From contig NZ_FREZ01000013.1 of NCBI RefSeq assembly GCF_900143525.1, positions 60,910 through 124,909 of the forward strand: DNA of 64,000 bases, given 5' to 3'. The DNA is from Ruegeria sp. Alg231-54. Its GTDB lineage: Bacteria; Pseudomonadota; Alphaproteobacteria; Rhodobacterales; Rhodobacteraceae. Positions 28,398 through 36,694 of this stretch are shown in pieces. The translations under genes were made by a program, and so were the position numbers. A model generated the notes under the pieces. It saw only the letters and a list, made by a program, of their open reading frames with translations, made no database searches and was not told the origin of the DNA. Position 1 is the stretch's first letter. Every line of letters starts with the position of its first letter.

Positions 28398-29975
28398 ATG
28401 GCAAGAATTGCCTACATATTGCTTTGTCACAAAGACCCTGACGCAATCATCGCGCAGGCCGAGCAACTGACCGCAGCCGGGGATTGCATGGCGATCCACT
28501 TTGACGCGCGGGCCAGTGCGGCCGCTTACGAACGCATTCGCGAGGCTTTGAAAGACAACCCCAATGTCACCTTTGCCAGCAAGCGCATCAAATGCGGCTG
28601 GGGGGCGTGGTCACTGGTTCAGGCCACGCTGAATGCCCTGCAGGCCGCTGTGGATGCGTTTCCCCGCGCCACTCATTTCTACATGGTGTCGGGTGACTGC
28701 ATGCCGATCAAATCGGCTGAGTACATCCACGACTTTCTGAACCAGAACGACGTTGATTTCGTCGAAAGCCATGATTTCCTGGAAAGCAACTGGATCAAGA
28801 CCGGCATGGTTGAGGACCGGCTGATCTATCGGCACTATTTCAACGAACGCACACAGGCCAAGCTGTTTTACGGGTCGTACAATCTGCAAAAACGGTTTGG
28901 TCTGACGCGCGAGATTCCGTCAGACGTTCAGATAATGATCGGCAGCCAATGGTGGTGCCTGCGCCGCAGGACCATCGAAATGATCCTGGATTTTCTGCAA
29001 AAGCGCCCGGATGTAAAACGGTTTTTCTCGACCACCTGGATTCCGGACGAGACCTTTTTTCAGACTCTGGTGCGCCATCTGATTCCCAAGACTGAGATCG
29101 ACAACCGCACGCCCACATTTCTGATGTTCTCGGATTATGGCATGCCGGTGACGTTCTACAACGATCACTATGACTTGCTGCTGTCGCAAGATTACCTGTT
29201 CGCCCGCAAGATCAGCCCCGAAGCCCATGAGCTGAAGGACAGGCTGGGTCAGATGTACGCAACCGAAGGGATGACGTTTCACATCTCGGACGAGGGGCGC
29301 AACCTGTACAGCTTTCTGACCGGGCGCGGCCGGGTGGGACGGCGCTATGCGCAGCGGTTCTGGGAGGCAGGCAATTCCTTGGGTCCCGAGCGCGAAGTGT
29401 TTCTGATCGTGAGCAAGAAATGGCATGTCGCCAAGCGGTTGGTGGACCAGATCGTCTCGGAAACCGACATTCCGTGCGTGGAATACCTGTTCAACGAAGA
29501 AGACACTTCTTTGCCTGATCTGGGTGGCATTGAATCGTCTCTGGCCAAGCGCACGCGGCACAGGCGCGCGGTGGCCCGCATGCTGTTTGAGAGCTTTGAT
29601 TCCAACAAGCTGGTCTTGTGCGTGGATCCCGCAGATTTGGATATCATTCAGGATTTCTGCTCGGTTCAGGCTCGCAGCCATGTTCTGGAAATCGAGTGCG
29701 AGTATTCCGACGATTATCTGATTGGCCACGCCCGCCGGGTGGGGTTGGCCGGAGAAAGCAGTCCTCGGGAATCCGTGGCCCGTCTGATCCCGGCGCTGCG
29801 CAGTTCACTGGTGCACGAATCCGAATTGATCCGCGAGGCAGAGTTTGACGGATACCTGCGTATCCGCGAGACCAACTCAAATATTGAGAATGAGACCGCG
29901 ATTGCAGAGTTTCTGGGCGTGTCGCGGGACAAGGCTCAAGCTATCATGAGCCTTGATTATCTTTTTGCCGATTAA
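28398..29975 (+). CDS. Core-2/I-Branching-type glycosyltransferase with extra C-terminal domain
   Basis: A 525-residue protein. Residues 1-300 match the Core-2/I-Branching beta-1,6-N-acetylglucosaminyltransferase family (GT14): IAYILLCHKDPDAI, MAIHFDARA, KCGWGAWSLVQATLNAL, FYMVSGDCMPIKS and TTWIPDETFFQT. The C-terminal 200 residues (from about VFLIVSKKWHVAKRLV) form a separate domain, probably the Rhodobacteraceae-specific DUF attached to this family. No signal peptide is seen. It likely transfers a sugar onto an exported glycan, with the sulfotransferase next door as a partner. Confidence 0.82.
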   Translation: MARIAYILLCHKDPDAIIAQAEQLTAAGDCMAIHFDARASAAAYERIREALKDNPNVTFASKRIKCGWGAWSLVQATLNALQAAVDAFPRATHFYMVSGDCMPIKSAEYIHDFLNQNDVDFVESHDFLESNWIKTGMVEDRLIYRHYFNERTQAKLFYGSYNLQKRFGLTREIPSDVQIMIGSQWWCLRRRTIEMILDFLQKRPDVKRFFSTTWIPDETFFQTLVRHLIPKTEIDNRTPTFLMFSDYGMPVTFYNDHYDLLLSQDYLFARKISPEAHELKDRLGQMYATEGMTFHISDEGRNLYSFLTGRGRVGRRYAQRFWEAGNSLGPEREVFLIVSKKWHVAKRLVDQIVSETDIPCVEYLFNEEDTSLPDLGGIESSLAKRTRHRRAVARMLFESFDSNKLVLCVDPADLDIIQDFCSVQARSHVLEIECEYSDDYLIGHARRVGLAGESSPRESVARLIPALRSSLVHESELIREAEFDGYLRIRETNSNIENETAIAEFLGVSRDKAQAIMSLDYLFAD

Positions 29976-29984
29976 TCTGGAACG

Positions 29985-30012
29985 TCCAGCGGTGCTTTAA
30001 GGCGCCGCTGGA
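29985..30012. terminator. Hairpin between convergent genes
   Basis: A 10-bp stem (CCAGCGGTGC paired with GGCGCCGCTGG, one G-T) with a TTTAA loop lies between the glycosyltransferase stop and the end of the convergent aldehyde dehydrogenase gene. It lacks a long T-run, so terminator efficiency is uncertain. Confidence 0.5.
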
Positions 30013-30020
30013 TAATTGGT

Positions 30021-31517
30021 TCAGATGTCGAATTTGACGCCCTGCGCCAAGGGCAGCTCAGCCGAGTAGTTCACCGTATTCGTCTGACGACGCATATAGG
30101 CTTTCCACGCGTCCGAGCCGCTTTCGCGCCCACCGCCGGTTTCCTTCTCACCGCCGAAGGCTCCGCCGATCTCGGCACCGGATGGGCCGATATTGACGTT
30201 GGCGATCCCGCAATCCGACCCGGCCGCAGTCAGGAACTGCTCGGCCTCGCGCATATTCAGGGTGAACACGCAAGAGGACAGGCCTTGCGGAACGTCATTC
30301 TGCAGCTCAATCGCATCATCAAAATCGTCATAACCCATGACATACAGGATCGGCGCAAAGGTTTCGGTTTTCACAACCGCCGTTTGGCCTGGCATTTCGA
30401 CAATGGCAGGCTCCATATAGACACCAGCAGGTACACCCTCGGTCACGCGACGACCACCGTGCACGGTGCCACCTTCGGCCTTGGCGGCCCCAAGCGCAGC
30501 GGTCATGGCCGTGCCCGAGGCTTCGTCTACCAACGGGCCTATCAGCGTGCCTTCGACCAGTGGGTTGCCGATGGGCAATCCCGCATAGGCTTTTTTCAAA
30601 CGGCCCACCAACTCTTCGCGGATCGAGTTGTGTACGATCAGACGACGCAGCGTGGTGCAGCGCTGACCGGCCGTACCTACAGCCGAGAACACAACCGCAC
30701 GGACAGCCATTTCCAGATCGGCCGAAGGACCAACGATCATCGCGTTGTTGCCGCCCAGTTCCAGAATGCACTTGCCAAAGCGTTGCGCCACGATGGGCGC
30801 AACCGCACGGCCCATGCGCGTGGAGCCCGTGGCTGAGATAACCGGCACATCTTCGCTTGCGACTAAGGCCTCGCCCAGCGCCGCACCACCGATCAGGGTT
30901 TGCAGCAGGTTGTCCGGCGCATCGCCAAACCGGACCAGCGCGCGTTCAAAGATTTTCTGGCACGCCATCGCGGTCAGCGGAGATTTCTCGGACGGTTTCC
31001 AGATCACCGGGTCACCACAAACCAGCGCCAGCGCCGCATTCCACGACCACACCGCAACCGGGAAGTTGAAGGCCGAGATCACTCCGACCGGACCTGCCGG
31101 ATGCCAAGTCTCCATCATCCGGTGACCCGGGCGTTCCGACGCAATGGTCAGACCATACAATTGACGCGAAAGACCAACCGCAAAGTCGCAGATGTCGATC
31201 ATCTCCTGCACTTCGCCCAGACCTTCAGACGTGATCTTGCCAGCCTCCCAACTGACCAGAGCACCCAAATCGTCCTTGGCGGCGCGCAGTTCCTCTCCCA
31301 ACAGGCGGATCAGCTCACCCCGGCGCGGGGCCGGTACTGTCCGCCATTCTTTGAACGCCGTTTTAGAACGGGCAAATATGGCATCCATGTCGGCAACGGG
31401 TGTTTCATGCACGTCGGCCAACACGCTGCCATCAATCGGAGACGTCACTTTGAGCGTGCCGCCGGTCAGTTCGGCCTCGGTCAGATCCAGATTGGCGAGG
31501 GTTGTTTGGGCTGTCAT
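30021..31517 (-). CDS. Alpha-aminoadipic semialdehyde dehydrogenase (ALDH7-type)
   Basis: A 498-residue aldehyde dehydrogenase. I take the start at ATG 31517 (MTAQTTLANLD); another ATG lies 15 nt upstream. ALDH7 features are the catalytic Cys in GTAGQRCTTLRRL (about residue 288), the catalytic Glu in LELGGNNAMIV and GSTRMGRAV in the NAD fold. It should oxidise alpha-aminoadipic semialdehyde/piperideine-6-carboxylate to alpha-aminoadipate. It follows the lysine dehydrogenase-like gene by 18 nt. That LysDH-AASADH pairing is known from Roseobacter-type genomes and supports a role in lysine degradation. Confidence 0.88.
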   Translation of the reverse strand: MTAQTTLANLDLTEAELTGGTLKVTSPIDGSVLADVHETPVADMDAIFARSKTAFKEWRTVPAPRRGELIRLLGEELRAAKDDLGALVSWEAGKITSEGLGEVQEMIDICDFAVGLSRQLYGLTIASERPGHRMMETWHPAGPVGVISAFNFPVAVWSWNAALALVCGDPVIWKPSEKSPLTAMACQKIFERALVRFGDAPDNLLQTLIGGAALGEALVASEDVPVISATGSTRMGRAVAPIVAQRFGKCILELGGNNAMIVGPSADLEMAVRAVVFSAVGTAGQRCTTLRRLIVHNSIREELVGRLKKAYAGLPIGNPLVEGTLIGPLVDEASGTAMTAALGAAKAEGGTVHGGRRVTEGVPAGVYMEPAIVEMPGQTAVVKTETFAPILYVMGYDDFDDAIELQNDVPQGLSSCVFTLNMREAEQFLTAAGSDCGIANVNIGPSGAEIGGAFGGEKETGGGRESGSDAWKAYMRRQTNTVNYSAELPLAQGVKFDI

Positions 31518-31535
31518 TACGATGTCTTTCATATC

Positions 31536-32642
31536 TCAGGCCGCCTTGTTCTGTTCGGTTACATCACCGGCGCGATAGATCCGGCCAAATTCGGTGTTCA
31601 GGAAGTCGGACAGGTTCACCTGTTCCTGCCGGACAAAGCCATTCGCAGGCAACACGCCGGTCCGCATCAGATCAACCACGCCCAGAACGCCTGCGGCGGT
31701 GGTGACCTGAATGGCACTCCAGACCTGCCCGTTGATCGTGCGGGCAAAGCTTTTGTTGATCAGGGATTTCTCGCGCAGCGCGCCGTCGATCATGCCCTTT
31801 GCGGTGCAATAGACCAAAACCACATCCTGATCGGTGCGCGGCAGCGCGGTCTCAAAAATATCCTTCAACAGGTCGCGGCGATGTTCCAGGCCAAGGTCCT
31901 TCAGAAGCAATTTCAGGATATCGCAATGGCCCGGGTACCGGATTGATCGGTAGGACACCGCACGCGCCTTGCCGTCCAGTGTTTCGGGCAAGGTGCCCAA
32001 TCCGCCAGAGGTGTTGAAGCATTCGTACTCCACCCCGTCATGGCCAATCAGCTCATAATCCTCCAGCGGAGCGGTCTTGACCCGTTCACCATTCACGATG
32101 GCATCGCAAGGGTTGCAGTATTCGTTGATCAACCCGTCGGTGGACCAGGTCAGATTGTATTTCAACGCGTTGGTTGGATAGAGCGGCAGCGCCCCCACCC
32201 GCATATGCAGGCTGTCGATTTCATCGAATTCCGCCGCCAGCGATGCCCCCGCGATACCGACAAAACCCGGTGCCAAACCACATTGCGGCATGAACGCCGT
32301 ATCACTGCCTTGTGCAAAGTCACGCACCGCATTGGTCGCGGCGACGTCTTCGGTCAGGTCAAAATAGTGTGCACCAGCGGCCTTGGCCGCCTTGGCAATT
32401 TTCGGCGTCAGAAAGAATGGGGCCGCCGAGACTACGGCATCGAACCCACCCAGACCTTCGGTCAGTTGCACTTCGTCGCTCACATCAATTTGCCGAGTCG
32501 AAATGCCCTGCTTGTTCAACGCTGATAACGCAGCCAAATCCCGGTCGGCCACTGTGACCGAGTAGTTGGCCGATGATTTCAGCAAGGTCGCGATCATCTG
32601 ACCGATCTTGCCTGCTCCGATGACACAAATGTTCCAGCTCAA
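31536..32642 (-). CDS. Lysine 6-dehydrogenase / saccharopine dehydrogenase-like
   Basis: A 368-residue saccharopine-dehydrogenase-fold enzyme with an N-terminal Rossmann motif ([16 protein letters not shown]). It starts with TTG at 32642 behind a strong AGGAGG 7 nt away. Its single-domain length matches lysine 6-dehydrogenase (LYSDH) rather than the bifunctional LKR/SDH. It would convert lysine directly to aminoadipic semialdehyde with NAD, feeding the ALDH7 enzyme encoded just downstream. A saccharopine reductase of the spermidine type is an alternative. Expression may respond to the dyad at 32736. Confidence 0.8.
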   Translation of the reverse strand: MSWNICVIGAGKIGQMIATLLKSSANYSVTVADRDLAALSALNKQGISTRQIDVSDEVQLTEGLGGFDAVVSAAPFFLTPKIAKAAKAAGAHYFDLTEDVAATNAVRDFAQGSDTAFMPQCGLAPGFVGIAGASLAAEFDEIDSLHMRVGALPLYPTNALKYNLTWSTDGLINEYCNPCDAIVNGERVKTAPLEDYELIGHDGVEYECFNTSGGLGTLPETLDGKARAVSYRSIRYPGHCDILKLLLKDLGLEHRRDLLKDIFETALPRTDQDVVLVYCTAKGMIDGALREKSLINKSFARTINGQVWSAIQVTTAAGVLGVVDLMRTGVLPANGFVRQEQVNLSDFLNTEFGRIYRAGDVTEQNKAA

Positions 32643-33058
32643 AACGCGCCTCCTTTTTCGTTTTTAAAAGTATGAGGCCGCTTCTGTCCGAAACGCAGGG
32701 GCAATCTTGACGAAATCGCGGTCATGCTTGTCATATTGACAATAATTTTGTCAATTCGTCGCACCACCTGTGCGAGCTTCCGCACTCGGCGGCGCGATGA
32801 ACGACATGATCACCCTATGGCTGCAACGCAATTGGCCCAATCAACAACGCCAGTGATTTTTATATTCAGATATTATACAGTGCGCTCAATTGGACCCTTT
32901 TGTTCGCGCATATCAATGTGTTCAATCGGTCCGCCCAGCGCGGGAAATTACGTCAGGCCGGTTTTTATTCTGTATGACCGATGGGTGCCTGACCCAAAAA
33001 CAAGCTTCTGCGTTGGGTCTTTGACAATTTTCACGGCGAAGTTCAGGGGGGACAAGAC
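32643..33058. other. Divergent promoter region, lysine operon / thiol multidomain gene
   Basis: About 415 bp between divergent genes. It is AT-rich around 32730-32760 and 32850-32900. One clear dyad is present (32736-32754), and AGGGGGG before the GTG at 33059 is the ribosome site of the rightward gene. An open frame at 32724-33116 overlaps the real gene and shows no protein-like composition. No regulator is encoded here. Confidence 0.5.
32736..32754 (-). promoter_or_regulatory. TTGACAA-N5-TTGTCAA dyad upstream of the lysine operon
   Basis: A perfect 7-bp inverted repeat with a 5-nt AT spacer lies about 95 nt before the lysine dehydrogenase start. Either arm could also serve as a -35 element. 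The shape fits a dimeric regulator of the Lrp/GntR kind, but none is adjacent. Confidence 0.45.
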
Positions 33059-36000
33059 GTGCCTAAAGATCCAATTGAAAGCTCTCAATCATTCAACCCA
33101 TCCCAAGACCATTTGAAATTGATAGATGAGGTCCTGCCATCCAAGGATTCATCGGTCATTCATTCGAAATTCGAATTCTACGAAGTATCCGAAGAAACGG
33201 TCCTGCCCTCTGAGGGTATGTTTGTGGTCCTTGGCGGCATGGTTCAGCTCCGGCAGGACAAAGCGGTTCTGGCGACCGCAGACACCGGGGACTATTTTTA
33301 CGAAGAACATCTCGAAATCGAGGACATTCCCGTCAGTCTTCAGGCGCTGGCCACTCCGGGCACCCGGTTGGCCTATCTGCCCAAACACCAATGGAAGGCA
33401 ATCCCGAAAAAGATCAAAGATGCCTGTGAAGATACGCTGTTTGGTGATCTGGTCAGTGTGCATCTGAAGAACTATCAACAGCCGATCAATTGCTGCAGCG
33501 TGACTGCGGCAGCCCTTAGCATGTCGGCACTTGGATTCAGTTACGAAGTCAACGACATCTTTCGCGAATGCGGCTTGCCGACCTCGTTTGTCGTAAACGA
33601 CGGAATATCGCTGGGCGAGCTTTTCGATGTCGCCTGCACATTCATCCATACCCAGGACCTGCGCGATGTCATTCAGGTGCAGGCCTATTTCATGGATGAG
33701 GCCACGACATCCGTGGATCTGTTGCTTGAGGCAATAGACGAATCCAATCGGCTGGGTGGAAAAAACGATATCCTTGTGGCGAACTTTCAAGTCGGTGTCG
33801 CACATGGCAAGGAAAACATGCCGGGCGGCCATTTTGCCATTATCGCAAAGTGCAACCCCAGCACCGGCCTCGTTCATATGATGGACGTTCACCCGGAAAA
33901 GTACGGCAAGCTTTGGGTGACGACCATCGATCGGCTGTGGGCCGGGATGACAGACCGCGACGGAACTTCTATGCGATCACGGGGGATGCTGCGATTTTCG
34001 GCGCGTGACGCTGTCAAAACATACCTGCAAACCCTGAAGCAGGACTGCAACTATGTTGACAGTACGGAATACCTGGCCAAGGACCCCAAGAAGCGACGCA
34101 ACCTGTTCCGACGGGCCAGCCCGAACATGAACTCGATGGGCGTTCTTGCCGAAAGCCTGTCTATCCTAGGGGATGAACAGGTTGACGAGGATAAACTGCT
34201 GAGGGCAACGCAGACCGATCTGGCCGAAGCACTTAGCCGCGTGTCGACAGCCCGGCAAATGCACGCGATGGCACAACGGTACCTCAGCCAGGAACCGGAC
34301 GTGCATCTGGGCAGCACTTTCCGCAGCTATGTTAATCGTTCGGACAAAAGCATCAAATCTCCGGAAGACTGGTTCCGCCACCAATTGCTAAGCCTGAACG
34401 ATGACAAAGGTCGTCACCTGATGATCAATATCGATTTCAACAAGGTACTGGGGTCTGAGGTCATTCGCCCCCCGAAGAATGCGTTCCGCGAAACGGCCCT
34501 GTTGGAGGAGTTCTGGTGCCTGTGTATAGCATATAAAGAGGCCACCGATATGGTGACGGTTGTGGACATGAGCCCCGCGACCTCTCAAGTGTGGCAAGCG
34601 CCACGCGGGCATTTGTTCCGCGGCCTTCGGGACATAACGAAACCTGCGTTGCTGGTAATCGAAGAACGTGAAGCCCCCAAAGATCCGTCCGATGTGGACC
34701 ATATCACCGAAAAAAACCCGCTTGTTCTGTTTTATGCGGATGAAGACCCCTGGTCCTACATGCTGCGCAGTATTCTGGCCAATATCGGCATCACCGACAT
34801 TAAGCTGGTTGATGTCGAGGGGCACGGGGCAAATGTCATGAAAATGCGCCGGCAACTGATCGCAAGAACCGGCAAGGAAACGGTTCCATATCTGTTTTTC
34901 CAGAATGTGTTTCAGGGCACGCGCAAGGACATCGTAGACAGAATCCTTAATGGTCAATTTCAAAAGGACATCAAGAAGGCCGGATTGCCGGTTCTGCTGC
35001 GCAATGAATCTCCCAGCCTGGACAAGAACATCTTTGGCTATCCCAAGGGTGGGCTGACCGATGCCCCCAGCGAGAAACGCAACGTATTGCTGTGTGCCTG
35101 CGGATCTTCTGCCGCAGACAAGGTGCCGCAACTGGTGAAGAAAATTACCGCCGCTGGCCACAACGTGAAACTGATCCCTTCAGTGTCCGCTGAAAGGTTC
35201 TTTCGCGATATTGAGATTGAAGCGGATGTCGAGATTGAAAGGGGGTATGAGCCCGAGAAGGTCGAGGACTATATCTCTCACAACGACTATTACCGCGACG
35301 ACGACGAATGGAACTTCCGCTACACCAAGTTTGGCATGCCGCTGCGCGCCTCGCATCTTGCGTTGTGTGATTGGGCCGATTGCGTGATCGTGGCGCCCGT
35401 GACCTGCAATACAATGGGCAAGATCGCTAATGGGATTGCCGACAACCTTCTGACCTCGGTCTTTGTTGCCTGGCAGTACCGGAACAAACCGGCGATCCTT
35501 TGCCCGGCGTGTAACACCAACATGTGGAACAATGTCACTACCCAAAGGAATGTCGAAAAGCTGCGCGATCTGGGTGTTGATCTGGTCGGTCCCCGCAAAG
35601 GGCGGCTGTCGAACGGCATGATGGGGATCGGTATGATGGCCACCCCGGACCAGATCATGGAAGTTCTGGACGAAGCGTTCGAGGAACTGGCCGATCAGGA
35701 ACACAACATCTGCAAATGGGCGCAAGAGGCCGCAGCTTCGGATGAGTTCGCGCAATGGCACCGTGTTTTCGACGCGATTGAAAACGGGATGGCCGGGATC
35801 GACATCGTGGATGAGCACAATGGCGATACGCTGTTGCATTACGCAGCTGGCGGCGAAGGTGAGTTGCATGAAAACGGAAAAGGCTTGGGCAAACCTGACA
35901 TTGAGGCCGCGCAAGAGCTGATACGGCGCGGCATCAACGTGAATGCGACCAACGACCATGGGTTTACCAGCTTGCACGTGGCGGTGATGAACAACTCGGT

Positions 36001-36694
36001 TGATATGGTCAAAACTCTGTTGGCCGCAGATGGCATTGACGCAAGTTCCTGCATCCACTTCCTACAAAGCCCCAAAAACGCCGAGGACGTCAATGAAGCC
36101 AAAATCTCGAATAAAGTGCTTGCCATGCTGGATGACTGGGCCAACAGCCACACGCTTGCGGAGATCGAGGAAGAGAGCGAAGACGATGTCGTAGATGACC
36201 GTGAACGTACCTATCTCTACTTCACCTATGGCTCGTTGAAGAAAGGCTTCCCAAACCACGAAGCTCACGCAGATGTGCTGGATGATTTCGTCGGCGAGGC
36301 CATAACCCGACAGCGAATGCCCCTGATCGTGCCGCATGAGCCGCATTGCGATAATCCGAACTGTGGTTACCTGCATCGGATGGCCACGCTGGTCGACCAG
36401 AAAGGCTGTGGCAAGCCAATACGTGGAGAGGTGTATCGGGTGACTTCGTCCGGTATGAAAGAGCTCGACAAGCTTGAAGGTTTTCACGGACCCGGATCAC
36501 CCGAGAACGTCTACGTTCGTAAGAGGATCAATGTGCTGATCGAGGGCGTAATGAAACCAGCATATGCCTATGTGATCGCGCAGCCCACCAAGTATCTGGA
36601 TCAGTTGGAGAAAGGCGCAGCCGGGGTTGTCGGGGAATACACGCTGGACATGGCCACAGGCACATTAAAACCCGGGTGGCAGCCGCCCGCCTAG
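33059..36694 (+). CDS. Multidomain thiol protein: cNBD-like, PCS, pseudo-PCS, Grx-like, HFCD, ankyrin, GGACT-like
   Basis: A 1211-residue soluble protein with a GTG start and AGGGGGG about 8 nt upstream. Domains by eye: cyclic-nucleotide-binding-like beta-roll (35-125) with a degenerate phosphate cassette; phytochelatin-synthase/papain-like domain (135-300) with Gln140, Cys145/146, His258 and Asp276; a degenerate second PCS copy (355-535) with Met360, Phe485 and Asp503 at the matching positions; glutaredoxin-like fold (552-640) with DPWS for CxxC and cis-Pro TVP; HFCD flavin cysteine decarboxylase (674-870) with His766 and PACNTNMW; ankyrin repeats (918-1000); gamma-glutamylamine-cyclotransferase-like domain (1050-1195) with YGSLKKGFPNH and LEGF. 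It probably acts on glutathione-derived thiols; the overall reaction is inferred. Its stop overlaps the convergent channel gene by 4 bp. Confidence 0.85.
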   Translation: MPKDPIESSQSFNPSQDHLKLIDEVLPSKDSSVIHSKFEFYEVSEETVLPSEGMFVVLGGMVQLRQDKAVLATADTGDYFYEEHLEIEDIPVSLQALATPGTRLAYLPKHQWKAIPKKIKDACEDTLFGDLVSVHLKNYQQPINCCSVTAAALSMSALGFSYEVNDIFRECGLPTSFVVNDGISLGELFDVACTFIHTQDLRDVIQVQAYFMDEATTSVDLLLEAIDESNRLGGKNDILVANFQVGVAHGKENMPGGHFAIIAKCNPSTGLVHMMDVHPEKYGKLWVTTIDRLWAGMTDRDGTSMRSRGMLRFSARDAVKTYLQTLKQDCNYVDSTEYLAKDPKKRRNLFRRASPNMNSMGVLAESLSILGDEQVDEDKLLRATQTDLAEALSRVSTARQMHAMAQRYLSQEPDVHLGSTFRSYVNRSDKSIKSPEDWFRHQLLSLNDDKGRHLMINIDFNKVLGSEVIRPPKNAFRETALLEEFWCLCIAYKEATDMVTVVDMSPATSQVWQAPRGHLFRGLRDITKPALLVIEEREAPKDPSDVDHITEKNPLVLFYADEDPWSYMLRSILANIGITDIKLVDVEGHGANVMKMRRQLIARTGKETVPYLFFQNVFQGTRKDIVDRILNGQFQKDIKKAGLPVLLRNESPSLDKNIFGYPKGGLTDAPSEKRNVLLCACGSSAADKVPQLVKKITAAGHNVKLIPSVSAERFFRDIEIEADVEIERGYEPEKVEDYISHNDYYRDDDEWNFRYTKFGMPLRASHLALCDWADCVIVAPVTCNTMGKIANGIADNLLTSVFVAWQYRNKPAILCPACNTNMWNNVTTQRNVEKLRDLGVDLVGPRKGRLSNGMMGIGMMATPDQIMEVLDEAFEELADQEHNICKWAQEAAASDEFAQWHRVFDAIENGMAGIDIVDEHNGDTLLHYAAGGEGELHENGKGLGKPDIEAAQELIRRGINVNATNDHGFTSLHVAVMNNSVDMVKTLLAADGIDASSCIHFLQSPKNAEDVNEAKISNKVLAMLDDWANSHTLAEIEEESEDDVVDDRERTYLYFTYGSLKKGFPNHEAHADVLDDFVGEAITRQRMPLIVPHEPHCDNPNCGYLHRMATLVDQKGCGKPIRGEVYRVTSSGMKELDKLEGFHGPGSPENVYVRKRINVLIEGVMKPAYAYVIAQPTKYLDQLEKGAAGVVGEYTLDMATGTLKPGWQPPA

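Noticed and set aside
32724..33116. 130-codon ORF before the thiol protein
   Set aside because: Overlaps the real start of the thiol protein in another frame and has an implausible composition.
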